From CAZOVK01 sp964583165 (GTDB lineage: Bacteria > Bacillota > Clostridia > Lachnospirales > WRAX01), in the NCBI GenBank assembly GCA_964583165.1, contig CAZOVK010000015.1, positions 1 through 38,020 of the forward strand: a stretch of DNA of 38,020 nt, in the 5' to 3' direction. Below are positions 31,588 to 38,020 of this stretch, piece by piece (position 1 is the first letter of the stretch; each line of letters opens with the position of its first letter). Made by a program: the position numbers and the translations under genes. Under the pieces are notes generated by a model. That model saw only the letters and a program-made list of their open reading frames with translations, did no database searches and was not told where the DNA came from.

Positions 31588-32283
31588 ATGGATTTTGAGA
31601 GATATAGACTTAATTGTGAGTCGTTTTCGCGCGCCGAGGTCGAGCAGTTGTTCAATAAGCGCGTGGCTGTGATTGGCTGTGGTGGTTTGGGCGGTTATGT
31701 GATTCAGATGCTTGCGCGTTTGGGCGTGGGAAAGCTTTCGATTTGTGACGGCGACGTGTTTAGTATGTCGAATCTGAACCGCCAAGTGTTTTGTGATATG
31801 AGCGCGATAGGAAAGAGCAAAGCTTTGCATACTAAGGATTGTGTTTGGCGCATAAATCCTAATACGGAAGTCACGGCTTTTGCGGAGATGCTCACAGAAG
31901 AGAACGGCGAACGGATACTTGAAGGCGCTGATTTGGTTGTTGACTGTCTCGATTCAATACCGGCGCGACGGTTGTTGGTCAAACTTTGCGAAAGGTTAGG
32001 GCTGACGCTTGTTTCGGGCGCGATTGGTGGGTTCTATGGGCAGGTGACGGTGGTTTTCCCGGGTGATAAAACGCTTGATTACATCTACCCCGAGGGCATT
32101 GAAAACCATGACGCGGGTTTAGGGAATCCGCCGTTTACACCCGCACTGATTGCGGCTGTTCAAGTGGCTCAGGCCGCGAAGTTTTTGACGCGCAAGGGGG
32201 AACTGTTGCGACACAAGCTGTTTTTTATAGATACACTGAATGACCGTTCAGAAGTCATTGAATTTGAGGGCATGAATGGATAA
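31588..32283 (+). CDS. ThiF/HesA/MoeB-family adenylyltransferase
   Basis: This 231-residue E1-like enzyme has the ATP-binding VIGCGGLGGYVIQMLARLGVG, the SNLNRQ motif and the VVDCLDSIPARRLL segment with catalytic Asp. In the MoeB role it adenylates the C-terminus of the sulfur carrier MoaD for molybdopterin synthase, which suits the following moaC, moaA and mog genes. The CxxC pairs for zinc in classical MoeB/ThiF are not present after residue 150. No moaD or moaE is in the window. ATG 31588 has AGCAGG seven bases ahead; ATG 31582 is too close to it. It overlaps moaC by eight bases. Confidence 0.85.
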   Translation: MDFERYRLNCESFSRAEVEQLFNKRVAVIGCGGLGGYVIQMLARLGVGKLSICDGDVFSMSNLNRQVFCDMSAIGKSKALHTKDCVWRINPNTEVTAFAEMLTEENGERILEGADLVVDCLDSIPARRLLVKLCERLGLTLVSGAIGGFYGQVTVVFPGDKTLDYIYPEGIENHDAGLGNPPFTPALIAAVQVAQAAKFLTRKGELLRHKLFFIDTLNDRSEVIEFEGMNG

Positions 32284-32752
32284 ACTCACACACTTTGACA
32301 GCGCGGGTAATGCGATTATGGTTGACGTGAGCGCGAAACCCGAAACTGCGCGTGAAGCCGTCGCTGTCGGGAAGATTTCGGTTAATGAGGCGGTTTTTGC
32401 CGCGATTGAGGGCGGAACGGCTAAAAAGGGCGACGTTCTGGGTCTTGCCCGCGTAGCTGGGATAATGGCCGCAAAGCGCACGTCTGATTTGATACCGCTG
32501 TGTCACCCGTTGCCGATTAGTAAGATTGAGATAGGTTTTACATTGAACGACTCGGAACGCTCTGTTACGGTAGAATGCCGAGTTGGCACGACCTACAAAA
32601 CGGGCGTTGAAATGGAGGCGCTCACGGGCGCGTCTGTTGCGCTACTGACGATTTATGATATGTGTAAGGCGCTTGACAGAGCCATGGTCATTGACGGCGT
32701 TCGCTTGATGGCGAAAAGCGGCGGTTCAAGTGGAGACTATCGCCATGTATGA
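32276..32752 (+). CDS. moaC: Cyclic pyranopterin monophosphate synthase MoaC
   Basis: This 158-residue enzyme turns the MoaA product 3',8-cyclo-7,8-dihydro-GTP into cyclic pyranopterin monophosphate, step two in molybdenum cofactor synthesis. It contains MVDVSAKPETAREAVAVG, KRTSDLIPLCHPLPI, YKTGVEMEALTGASVALLTI and the C-terminal KSGGSSGD, all catalytic or structural signatures. The start overlaps the previous stop, and the end overlaps moaA, so these are translation-coupled. Confidence 0.97.
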   Translation: MDKLTHFDSAGNAIMVDVSAKPETAREAVAVGKISVNEAVFAAIEGGTAKKGDVLGLARVAGIMAAKRTSDLIPLCHPLPISKIEIGFTLNDSERSVTVECRVGTTYKTGVEMEALTGASVALLTIYDMCKALDRAMVIDGVRLMAKSGGSSGDYRHV

Positions 32753-33722
32753 CAGTTTTGGGCGTAAAATCGATTATTTGCGCCTGTCTGTGACGGACAG
32801 GTGCAATTTGCGTTGTCGTTATTGTATGCCTGAAACGGGCGTTGAGATGCTCGCGCGTAAAGACATCTTGCGAAATGAGGAGATTATTAGGCTTGTTAAG
32901 ATTTTTGCCGCGCTTGGCATAACGAAAATCAAGGTAACAGGCGGGGAGCCACTGGTTCGCAAGGGCGTTGTTGGGCTGATAAGAGAGATTGGCGCGATTG
33001 ACGGTATCGAGGACATGACGCTCACGACAAACGGTATTTTGCTCGATGAAAACATTTTTAAGTTGAAGAGTGCGGGTATTAAGGCTATAACGATTTCGCT
33101 CGATACGCTGAACCGCGAACGGTATGAGCTTTTGACGGGGCGTGACGAATTTAGAACGGTCGCGATTGGGCTGGATTGTGCGGCGGCTCTCATGCCTGCT
33201 GTGCGAGTGAAGATAAATTGTGTGCCGTTTGGTGAACATGGCATCGATGACGCGCTGGAGATTTTGGAGAAGGTGCGGGATTACAATATAGATGTGCGGT
33301 TTATTGAGTTAATGCCGATGGGCGAGGCGGCGGGAATGGAGCGCATCCCGATTGAGGACGTGAAGGCGGCTATCGAGGGGCGTTTCGGAAGGCTTACGCC
33401 GATTAAGGAGAAACGTGGCAATGGGCCGGCTGAACATTACCGTTTGGTGGGGTTTAGCGGGGCCGTTGGGTTTATTGCGGCGATTAGTCATACGTTTTGC
33501 GCGGGGTGTAATAGGCTTAGGCTCACGGCTGACGGGCAGATGAAGTTGTGTTTGGCGTATGATTATGGGCTGGATTTACGCGCGATGTTGCGGGGCGGCG
33601 CGAGTGACTCTGAAATCAGTGACTCGATTGAGAGGGCGGTTTTGGAGAAACCAAAAGCACACGCATTCACAACAGATGCCGAACACAAGGAAAAACGCCG
33701 CATGTCGCGCATTGGCGGTTAG
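32745..33722 (+). CDS. moaA: GTP 3',8-cyclase MoaA (radical SAM)
   Basis: This 325-residue radical-SAM enzyme performs the first step of molybdenum cofactor synthesis from GTP. The N-terminal cluster is C20-NLR-C24-RY-C27 in DRCNLRCRYCMPE. The GTP-binding second cluster is at CAGCNRLRLTADGQMKLC, and the C-terminus RRMSRIGG keeps the two final glycines needed for activity. ATG 32745 overlaps moaC by eight bases; an in-frame GTG at 32730 is less consistent with the family start. Confidence 0.96.
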   Translation: MYDSFGRKIDYLRLSVTDRCNLRCRYCMPETGVEMLARKDILRNEEIIRLVKIFAALGITKIKVTGGEPLVRKGVVGLIREIGAIDGIEDMTLTTNGILLDENIFKLKSAGIKAITISLDTLNRERYELLTGRDEFRTVAIGLDCAAALMPAVRVKINCVPFGEHGIDDALEILEKVRDYNIDVRFIELMPMGEAAGMERIPIEDVKAAIEGRFGRLTPIKEKRGNGPAEHYRLVGFSGAVGFIAAISHTFCAGCNRLRLTADGQMKLCLAYDYGLDLRAMLRGGASDSEISDSIERAVLEKPKAHAFTTDAEHKEKRRMSRIGG

Positions 33723-33730
33723 GGGGAATT

Positions 33731-34657
33731 ATGCAAACTGGGATTATTAAGGCTGTCTGTACAAGCCCACGCAAGGGAACGATGAAAACGAACGTAGACA
33801 CCGTTGAGCTTGTGGTAAATCACGGCTTGAAGGACGACGCACACGCGGGGAACTGGCACAGACAGGTTAGTTTGTTGAGTTATGACAAGGTTGAAAATTT
33901 TCAGGCGACACGCCCCGATTTCGAGATTCCGCATGGGGCGTTTGGTGAGAACATTCTTGTGTCGGGTCTGGATTTTGCGCAGATGCCCATCGGTACGGTG
34001 TTTAAGTGCGGTGATGTAGTCATGCGGTTGACACAGATTGGCAAGGAGTGTCACGACCGCTGTGAGATTTTCGCGCGTATGGGCGATTGCATTATGCCGC
34101 GTGAGGGCGTTTTTGCCGTTGTTGAGCGCGGCGGTACGATTAGTGTCGGTGATACGATAACGGCCCAGTATTTTACGGCGGCCGTGATTACGGCTTCTGA
34201 TAAGGGTGCGGTTGGTGAGCGAGTAGACGAGAGCGGCAAGATTATCGCTGAAACGCTCGCAAAATCCGGGTATAGCGTGAAAAGCGCGGTCATTCTGCCC
34301 GATGATATGGACGCACTTAAAAATGAGATGATAAGGCTGGCCGATTTGCCTGTAGATTTGGTACTCACGACGGGTGGCACGGGGTTTTCACCCCGCGATA
34401 TTACGCCCGAAGCGACACTGGCTGTCTGTGACCGTGGCGTGCCCGGTATTGCGGAAGCCATTCGCGCGTTCAGTATGAACATCACGCCACGGGCTATGTT
34501 GTCACGTGCCGCGTCCGGTTTGCGAAAGAATACGCTGATTGTGAATCTGCCCGGTAGCCCTAAGGCCGTGAGTGAAACGCTGGAGTTCTTGCTCCCGAAC
34601 CTGCCACATGGGTTGGAGATAATGAAACGTGAGGCCGCCGAGTGTGCGCGGCAATAG
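33731..34657 (+). CDS. MOSC domain - MogA/MoaB molybdopterin adenylyltransferase fusion
   Basis: This 308-residue fusion has an N-terminal MOSC domain (residues 1-145, with GLKDDAHAGNWHRQVSLLS, HGAFGENI and IGKECHDRC with possible sulfur-carrying Cys). The C-terminal MogA/MoaB domain (about 146-308) has VITASDKGAVGERVDESG, TTGGTGFSPRDITPEA and a NLPGSPKAV substrate loop. The Mog part adenylates molybdopterin; the MOSC part may handle sulfur on the cofactor. This fusion is seen in Clostridia. AGGGGGAA precedes ATG 33731. It closes the Moco block before a terminator. Confidence 0.93.
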   Translation: MQTGIIKAVCTSPRKGTMKTNVDTVELVVNHGLKDDAHAGNWHRQVSLLSYDKVENFQATRPDFEIPHGAFGENILVSGLDFAQMPIGTVFKCGDVVMRLTQIGKECHDRCEIFARMGDCIMPREGVFAVVERGGTISVGDTITAQYFTAAVITASDKGAVGERVDESGKIIAETLAKSGYSVKSAVILPDDMDALKNEMIRLADLPVDLVLTTGGTGFSPRDITPEATLAVCDRGVPGIAEAIRAFSMNITPRAMLSRAASGLRKNTLIVNLPGSPKAVSETLEFLLPNLPHGLEIMKREAAECARQ

Positions 34658-34665
34658 AAATCGCT

Positions 34666-34693
34666 ACGGAACGTGTTTTTGCGTTCCGTTTTC
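34666..34693 (+). terminator. Intrinsic terminator after the Moco block
   Basis: ACGGAACG (34666-34673) pairs with CGTTCCGT (34682-34689) around TGTTTTTG and is followed by TTTTC. Confidence 0.82.
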
Positions 34694-34720
34694 TATGTGA
34701 AGAAGAATTATAACAAATAT

Positions 34721-34749
34721 TTGTCTAATCACAAGATTTGTGGTATAAT
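34721..34749 (+). promoter_or_regulatory. Sigma-A promoter for the S1-domain gene
   Basis: TTGTCT (34721-34726) and a perfect TATAAT (34744-34749) are separated by 17 bases, 62 bases before the start codon. Confidence 0.68.
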
Positions 34750-34811
34750 TGGTTTATTAAAATCAGGGCAAGGGGGCTTACCTTCTCATTGTCTTATTCG
34801 AGGTGTTCTAA

Positions 34812-35264
34812 ATGCAGGAAATGGAAAACGCAAAACCAACTTTATCCGTGGGCGACATAGTCACGGGGCGTGTCATTAAAGTCAAGCCGTTCGGGGCGGT
34901 TGTCGAGTTGCCCGACAGAAAGCACGGGCTTGTTCACATCTCTCATATCTCACAAAAGTATGTACAAGATGTCAATGATTATCTGGCGGCAGGCGATATA
35001 ATCACTGTCAAGATTCTGTCCATAGACCAGCAAAGTGGCAAGGTTGCGTTGTCGATGAAGGAAGTCCCGGGCAATGAACAGGCACTAGCTGACGCGCTCG
35101 CCGCGATTGAGGAAGAGGAACAGGCCGAAGAGGGCGACAGCTACGGCTTTGTTTATATGCCATCAGAAGAGCATGGTCGTTCGTTTGAAGAGAAATTCAA
35201 GGACTGGCAAAAGAGCGCCAACGAGCGCCAAGCCCGCATTAACAAGCGGAACAAGCGCCGGTGA
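34812..35264 (+). CDS. S1 RNA-binding domain protein (YugI/CvfD-like)
   Basis: This 150-residue protein has a single S1 OB-fold (residues 11-85: LSVGDIVTGRVIKVKPFGAV, KHGLVHISHIS, VKILSIDQQSGKVALSMKE). An acidic stretch (EEEEQAEEGD) and a basic tail (NERQARINKRNKRR) follow. It is similar in layout to YugI/general stress protein 13 and CvfD, which bind RNA or ribosomes and tune translation. Its exact partner is unknown. GAGGTG is seven bases ahead of ATG 34812; ATG 34821 is an alternative. Confidence 0.88.
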   Translation: MQEMENAKPTLSVGDIVTGRVIKVKPFGAVVELPDRKHGLVHISHISQKYVQDVNDYLAAGDIITVKILSIDQQSGKVALSMKEVPGNEQALADALAAIEEEEQAEEGDSYGFVYMPSEEHGRSFEEKFKDWQKSANERQARINKRNKRR

Positions 35265-36106
35265 GCGGGCTTAGGCTTCCGCGTGTGGCGGCTGTTCATG
35301 ATTTGTCGGGCTTCGGCAAGTGTGGGCTGGCTGTGGCGATACCTGTGTTAAGCGCAATGGGCGTTGAGGTTTGCACGTTGCCGACGGCGGTTTTGTCAAC
35401 GAATACGGCATTTGCGGGGTTTAGAGTTTCTGTTTTTACCGAGTTTTTGGACGAGCACGCGAAACACTGGCAAGAAATCGGACTGGCTGTTGATACACTC
35501 TACAGCGGTTGGCTCGCAAACGCGACACAGATTGCGGTCATTGAACGCGCCGTTACGAGTTTATGCCCACGTTTGGTTGTGGTTGACCCCGTTATGGGCG
35601 ACGACGGCAAGGCGTATAAGATGATTGACGCGACAATGACTGACGGGTTCAGGCGGCTTTCGGCAAAGGCTGATGTGCTTACGCCGAATCTGACAGAGGC
35701 GTGTTTGCTTACAGGTATGGAGTATAACCCTTCGCAAAACGCCGATTCTATGCGAGATTTGGCGAAGCGACTTAGGGATTTGGGCGCGAAATCGGTTGTT
35801 GTTAAGGGGATTATCCGCGGGGACAGACTAATTAACGGATGTTTGGACGATAATATATATGAAGAGATTCCCGGTGAACACTTGCCGTATAAGATGTTCG
35901 GAACGGGTGATTTGTTCGCGTCCGTGCTGGCGGGCAAGCTAACAAAAGGCGCTTCGCTGTTTGACGCGGCGTCTTTTGCGGGTGTTTTTGTCCGTACCAT
36001 TATGCGCGAAACCGTGAAATATGAGGACTACGCACGGCGCGGGCTGGTTTTTGAACCGTATTTACAATTGCTCGGGGAGGGCAAAGATTATGGATTATCT
36101 GATTAA
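35261..36106 (+). CDS. Pyridoxamine/pyridoxal kinase (PdxK/PdxY-like)
   Basis: This 281-residue ribokinase-fold kinase phosphorylates B6 vitamers. It starts VAAVHDLSGFGKCGLAVAIPVLSAMG, with TLPTAVLSTNTAF, VVVDPVMGDDGK, LTPNLTEACLLTG and the anion hole/base motif FGTGDLFASVLAGKL with catalytic Asp. This is the branch annotated as pyridoxamine kinase in Clostridia and differs from ThiD. The GTG start overlaps the S1 gene stop (GTGA), so translation is coupled. It overlaps nagA by 17 bases. Confidence 0.87.
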   Translation: MSGLRLPRVAAVHDLSGFGKCGLAVAIPVLSAMGVEVCTLPTAVLSTNTAFAGFRVSVFTEFLDEHAKHWQEIGLAVDTLYSGWLANATQIAVIERAVTSLCPRLVVVDPVMGDDGKAYKMIDATMTDGFRRLSAKADVLTPNLTEACLLTGMEYNPSQNADSMRDLAKRLRDLGAKSVVVKGIIRGDRLINGCLDDNIYEEIPGEHLPYKMFGTGDLFASVLAGKLTKGASLFDAASFAGVFVRTIMRETVKYEDYARRGLVFEPYLQLLGEGKDYGLSD

Positions 36107-37247
36107 GGCTAACGAGATTTTCCTTGAAAGCGAAGTGCTGAAAAACGCGTCTGTGCTGGTCAAGGACGGGGTGATTGCCGCTATTAACCCGACTTCGGCT
36201 GATGGCGCGACGGTGATTGAATTGGGTGGTTTGCGTCTTGTGCCCGCGTTTGTGGATATTCACATTCACGGCTGCAACGGTCACGACACAATGGACGCGA
36301 CATACACGGCGCTTAACGAGATAAGTAAACACAAGGTCAAAGAGGGCGTTGGTTACTTCGTGCCGACGACTGTCACATCGTTTATCCCGAAGATTAAACA
36401 CGCGCTTTCAGAGATAGCGAGCGCAATCGAAAAGGGCACAGACGGCGCGGTTTTGTTGGGTTCTTTCATTGAGGGGCCTTATCTGGACGCGAAGTTTAAG
36501 GGCGCGCACAAAGAGGATTTGATTGTACCGATTAATCTTGAAGAAATCGGCGAGCTTGTTGAAGCCGGTAAGGGCACGGTGTTGTCTATCGCGATTGCGC
36601 CGAATCTACCCGGGGCTATGGAAGCGATTGAGTTTTTGCGTAATAAGGGCGTTCAATCGCGGCTCGGTCATTCGGGTTGCACATGCGCGACAGCGCAGGA
36701 GGCCTTCCGCGCGGGGGCGCACATTGACATTCACACATACAACGCCATGTCTGGGCTGACACACCGCGAACCCGGTCTTGTCGGCGCGGTTTTGACGGAC
36801 GATTCTGTGTATGCCGAAATAATTTGTGACATGATTCATGTCAGCAGAGAGGCCATACAGGTTGTTTACCGTTGCAAGAGCGCTGACAAGATGTTAATCG
36901 TCACCGATTGTATGCTTGCGGGCGGCATGAGTGACGGGAACTATACATTGGGTGAATTAAATGTTATCGTCAAGGACGGAGTGGCGCGAACAGAGGGCGG
37001 CGCACTGGCCGGTAGCACTGTCGGCGTTATACAGTCTGTGAAGAACCTCGTCGAGAAGGTTGGCATACCTGTTTTTGACGCTGTGAAGATGGCTTCGGCT
37101 ACACCGGCAAAGGCGATTAACCGCTTCAATGAAATCGGTAGTATCGAAGTCGGCAAGAAGGCGTCGTTTACGGCGTTTGGTGATGACTTCGATGTAAAGT
37201 TTGTGATGATAGACGGAACAATAAGGATGGACAGGACAAATGGATAA
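36090..37247 (+). CDS. nagA: N-acetylglucosamine-6-phosphate deacetylase
   Basis: This 385-residue amidohydrolase removes acetate from GlcNAc-6-P in amino-sugar recycling. It has the metal-site HxH at H58/H60 in DIHIHGCNGHDTMD, FIEGPYLD with metal-binding Glu, GHSGCTCATAQEA, DIHTYNAMSGLTHREPG and catalytic Asp in LIVTDCM. The usual T-H-L-F-N-A-M motif reads IHTYNAM. ATG 36090 is preferred since GGGGAGGG is about eight bases ahead and family members start here; an in-frame start at 36021 lies inside pdxK. No nagB is seen in the window. Confidence 0.93.
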   Translation: MDYLIKANEIFLESEVLKNASVLVKDGVIAAINPTSADGATVIELGGLRLVPAFVDIHIHGCNGHDTMDATYTALNEISKHKVKEGVGYFVPTTVTSFIPKIKHALSEIASAIEKGTDGAVLLGSFIEGPYLDAKFKGAHKEDLIVPINLEEIGELVEAGKGTVLSIAIAPNLPGAMEAIEFLRNKGVQSRLGHSGCTCATAQEAFRAGAHIDIHTYNAMSGLTHREPGLVGAVLTDDSVYAEIICDMIHVSREAIQVVYRCKSADKMLIVTDCMLAGGMSDGNYTLGELNVIVKDGVARTEGGALAGSTVGVIQSVKNLVEKVGIPVFDAVKMASATPAKAINRFNEIGSIEVGKKASFTAFGDDFDVKFVMIDGTIRMDRTNG

Positions 37248-38020
37248 TTCTGAGATTCGTAACCCCAAGTTGGGGATAAACACAACCTCCGCTAACACGG
37301 ACATGCCCGTGAAGGAAAGAAAATACAGCTTTACCCAAAAACTATGTTTGTCGGCGCTTTTACTTGCGCTGGCTGTTGTTGTCAACATCTTCGAGTTCGT
37401 GCCGTCTAATATCCTGTTTATCCGCTTCGGCGGGCCGTTTTTGCGGCTCGTCGCAGTGTTGTTTGGGCCTATGTTCGGCGGTATGGCTGATGCGGCGGCC
37501 GATGTTATCAGTTATCTGATTAGCCCCAAGGGTGACTACCTTTGGCCGCTTACGATTGTGGCGTTTGCTAAGGGTGCTTCGATTGGCGGGCTTTGGTTGC
37601 TCGTTAGAAAAATGGAGTTTAAGCGTCTGAACATGATTATCGCCGTGCTTTTCGGCGCGATTACGTTTTTGGGTATTGTGAATGTCGTCACTGTGATTGC
37701 CTTCCCGAACAGTTCGTACTTTGCGTTCATCGAGTTTATCGGCAGACGCGCGGACTATTTCTCATACGGTCTGTTGATTATCGGCGTAGTTGGGCAGGTA
37801 GGACATATCCTGTTCTGGCGCATGTCGCGCAAAAACAGTGCGGCGTTTGACAGATACCTAAAATTGTTTATAGCGCTCTTGATACCGTGCATGATAGCCA
37901 CAACGCTGAACACGGTGGTTTTGCAGGGTTATTTACTGCTCGGCTCAAAGGCGTTCATCTATATCTGGATACCGCGCGCGATTGAGGAGTTTGGTATGGT
38001 GATTTTCTATACATATACCG
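37240..38020 (+). CDS. ECF transporter S component (FolT-like), cut by window end
   Basis: The frame is open from ATG 37240 to the last base (260 codons visible, no stop). An N-terminal hydrophilic segment of about 30 residues is followed by several membrane helices. The motif RFGGPFLRLVAVLFGPMFGG, then MADAAADVISYLISPKG and LWPLTIVAFAKGASIGGLWL, is that of the folate-family S components of energy-coupling-factor importers, which bind the vitamin and use a shared EcfAA'T module. The adjacency to a B6 kinase leaves pyridoxine-type substrates open. It overlaps nagA by eight bases. No riboswitch is in front. Confidence 0.78.
   Translation, partial: MDNSEIRNPKLGINTTSANTDMPVKERKYSFTQKLCLSALLLALAVVVNIFEFVPSNILFIRFGGPFLRLVAVLFGPMFGGMADAAADVISYLISPKGDYLWPLTIVAFAKGASIGGLWLLVRKMEFKRLNMIIAVLFGAITFLGIVNVVTVIAFPNSSYFAFIEFIGRRADYFSYGLLIIGVVGQVGHILFWRMSRKNSAAFDRYLKLFIALLIPCMIATTLNTVVLQGYLLLGSKAFIYIWIPRAIEEFGMVIFYTYT

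Overview
The window looks like a chromosomal segment of an anaerobic Firmicute, most likely a Clostridia member. The evidence is gene content and order: ywlC-ywlE-rpiB-upp-tagO synteny, a DUF951 gene, a YvyF-type Zn-ribbon protein, an ECF S component, a Rho with a long N-terminal insertion, a MOSC-MogA fusion, strong GGAGG-type ribosome binding sites and many TTG/GTG starts. Genus or species cannot be fixed from the sequence alone.

Layout. (1) 1-3017: five small, AT-richer genes on the plus strand (partial GNAT, Nudix, methyltransferase, AAC(6')-like GNAT, pyridoxamine-phosphate-oxidase-like), each separated from the next by a copy of a structured intergenic repeat; this resembles an acquired gene-cassette array and ends at a strong bidirectional terminator. 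(2) 3071-4042, minus: a TraX-family membrane protein. (3) 4206-14165, plus: an eight-gene operon joining a carbohydrate-type ABC importer (lipoprotein, two MalF/MalG-like permeases, UgpC/MsmX-like ATPase) with a HlyD/MacA-like adaptor, a MacB-like membrane protein without its own ATPase, and an OmpR-type two-component system. Its promoter carries TTTAAG-N5-TTTAAG-N10-TATAAT, the geometry of a CiaR-type box. (4) 14324-20118, plus: a dipeptide/oligopeptide ABC transporter (D-F-A-B-C order) ending in a glutaredoxin-like selenoprotein whose catalytic residue is encoded by an in-frame TGA followed by a SECIS-like hairpin. (5) 20207-22998, minus: rho and a LysM membrane protein. (6) 23208-29814, plus: ywlC, ywlE (probable ATT start), rpiB, upp, tagO, an acyl-ACP thioesterase, DUF951, a GalT-like HIT protein and trpS. 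(7) 29830-34657, plus: a YvyF-like protein, a GH4 glycosidase and a molybdenum-cofactor block (ThiF/MoeB-like, moaC, moaA, MOSC-Mog fusion). (8) 34812-38020, plus: an S1-domain protein, a pyridoxamine kinase, nagA and an ECF S component cut by the window end.

How the genes may work together. The first operon reads as a self-regulated surface system: the two-component system probably acts on the box in front of its own transporter genes, and the adaptor/MacB-like pair would be an extracytoplasmic extension of an import-type transporter. In the second operon a peptide importer is joined to a thiol-selenol redox protein, so imported thiol or disulfide peptides are a possible link. Molybdenum-cofactor genes together with a selenoprotein fit an anaerobe using Mo/W enzymes, some perhaps Sec-dependent, though none of those enzymes lies in the window.

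No tRNA, rRNA, CRISPR array, transposase or integrase was recognised. No gene-free stretch exceeds about 225 bases.
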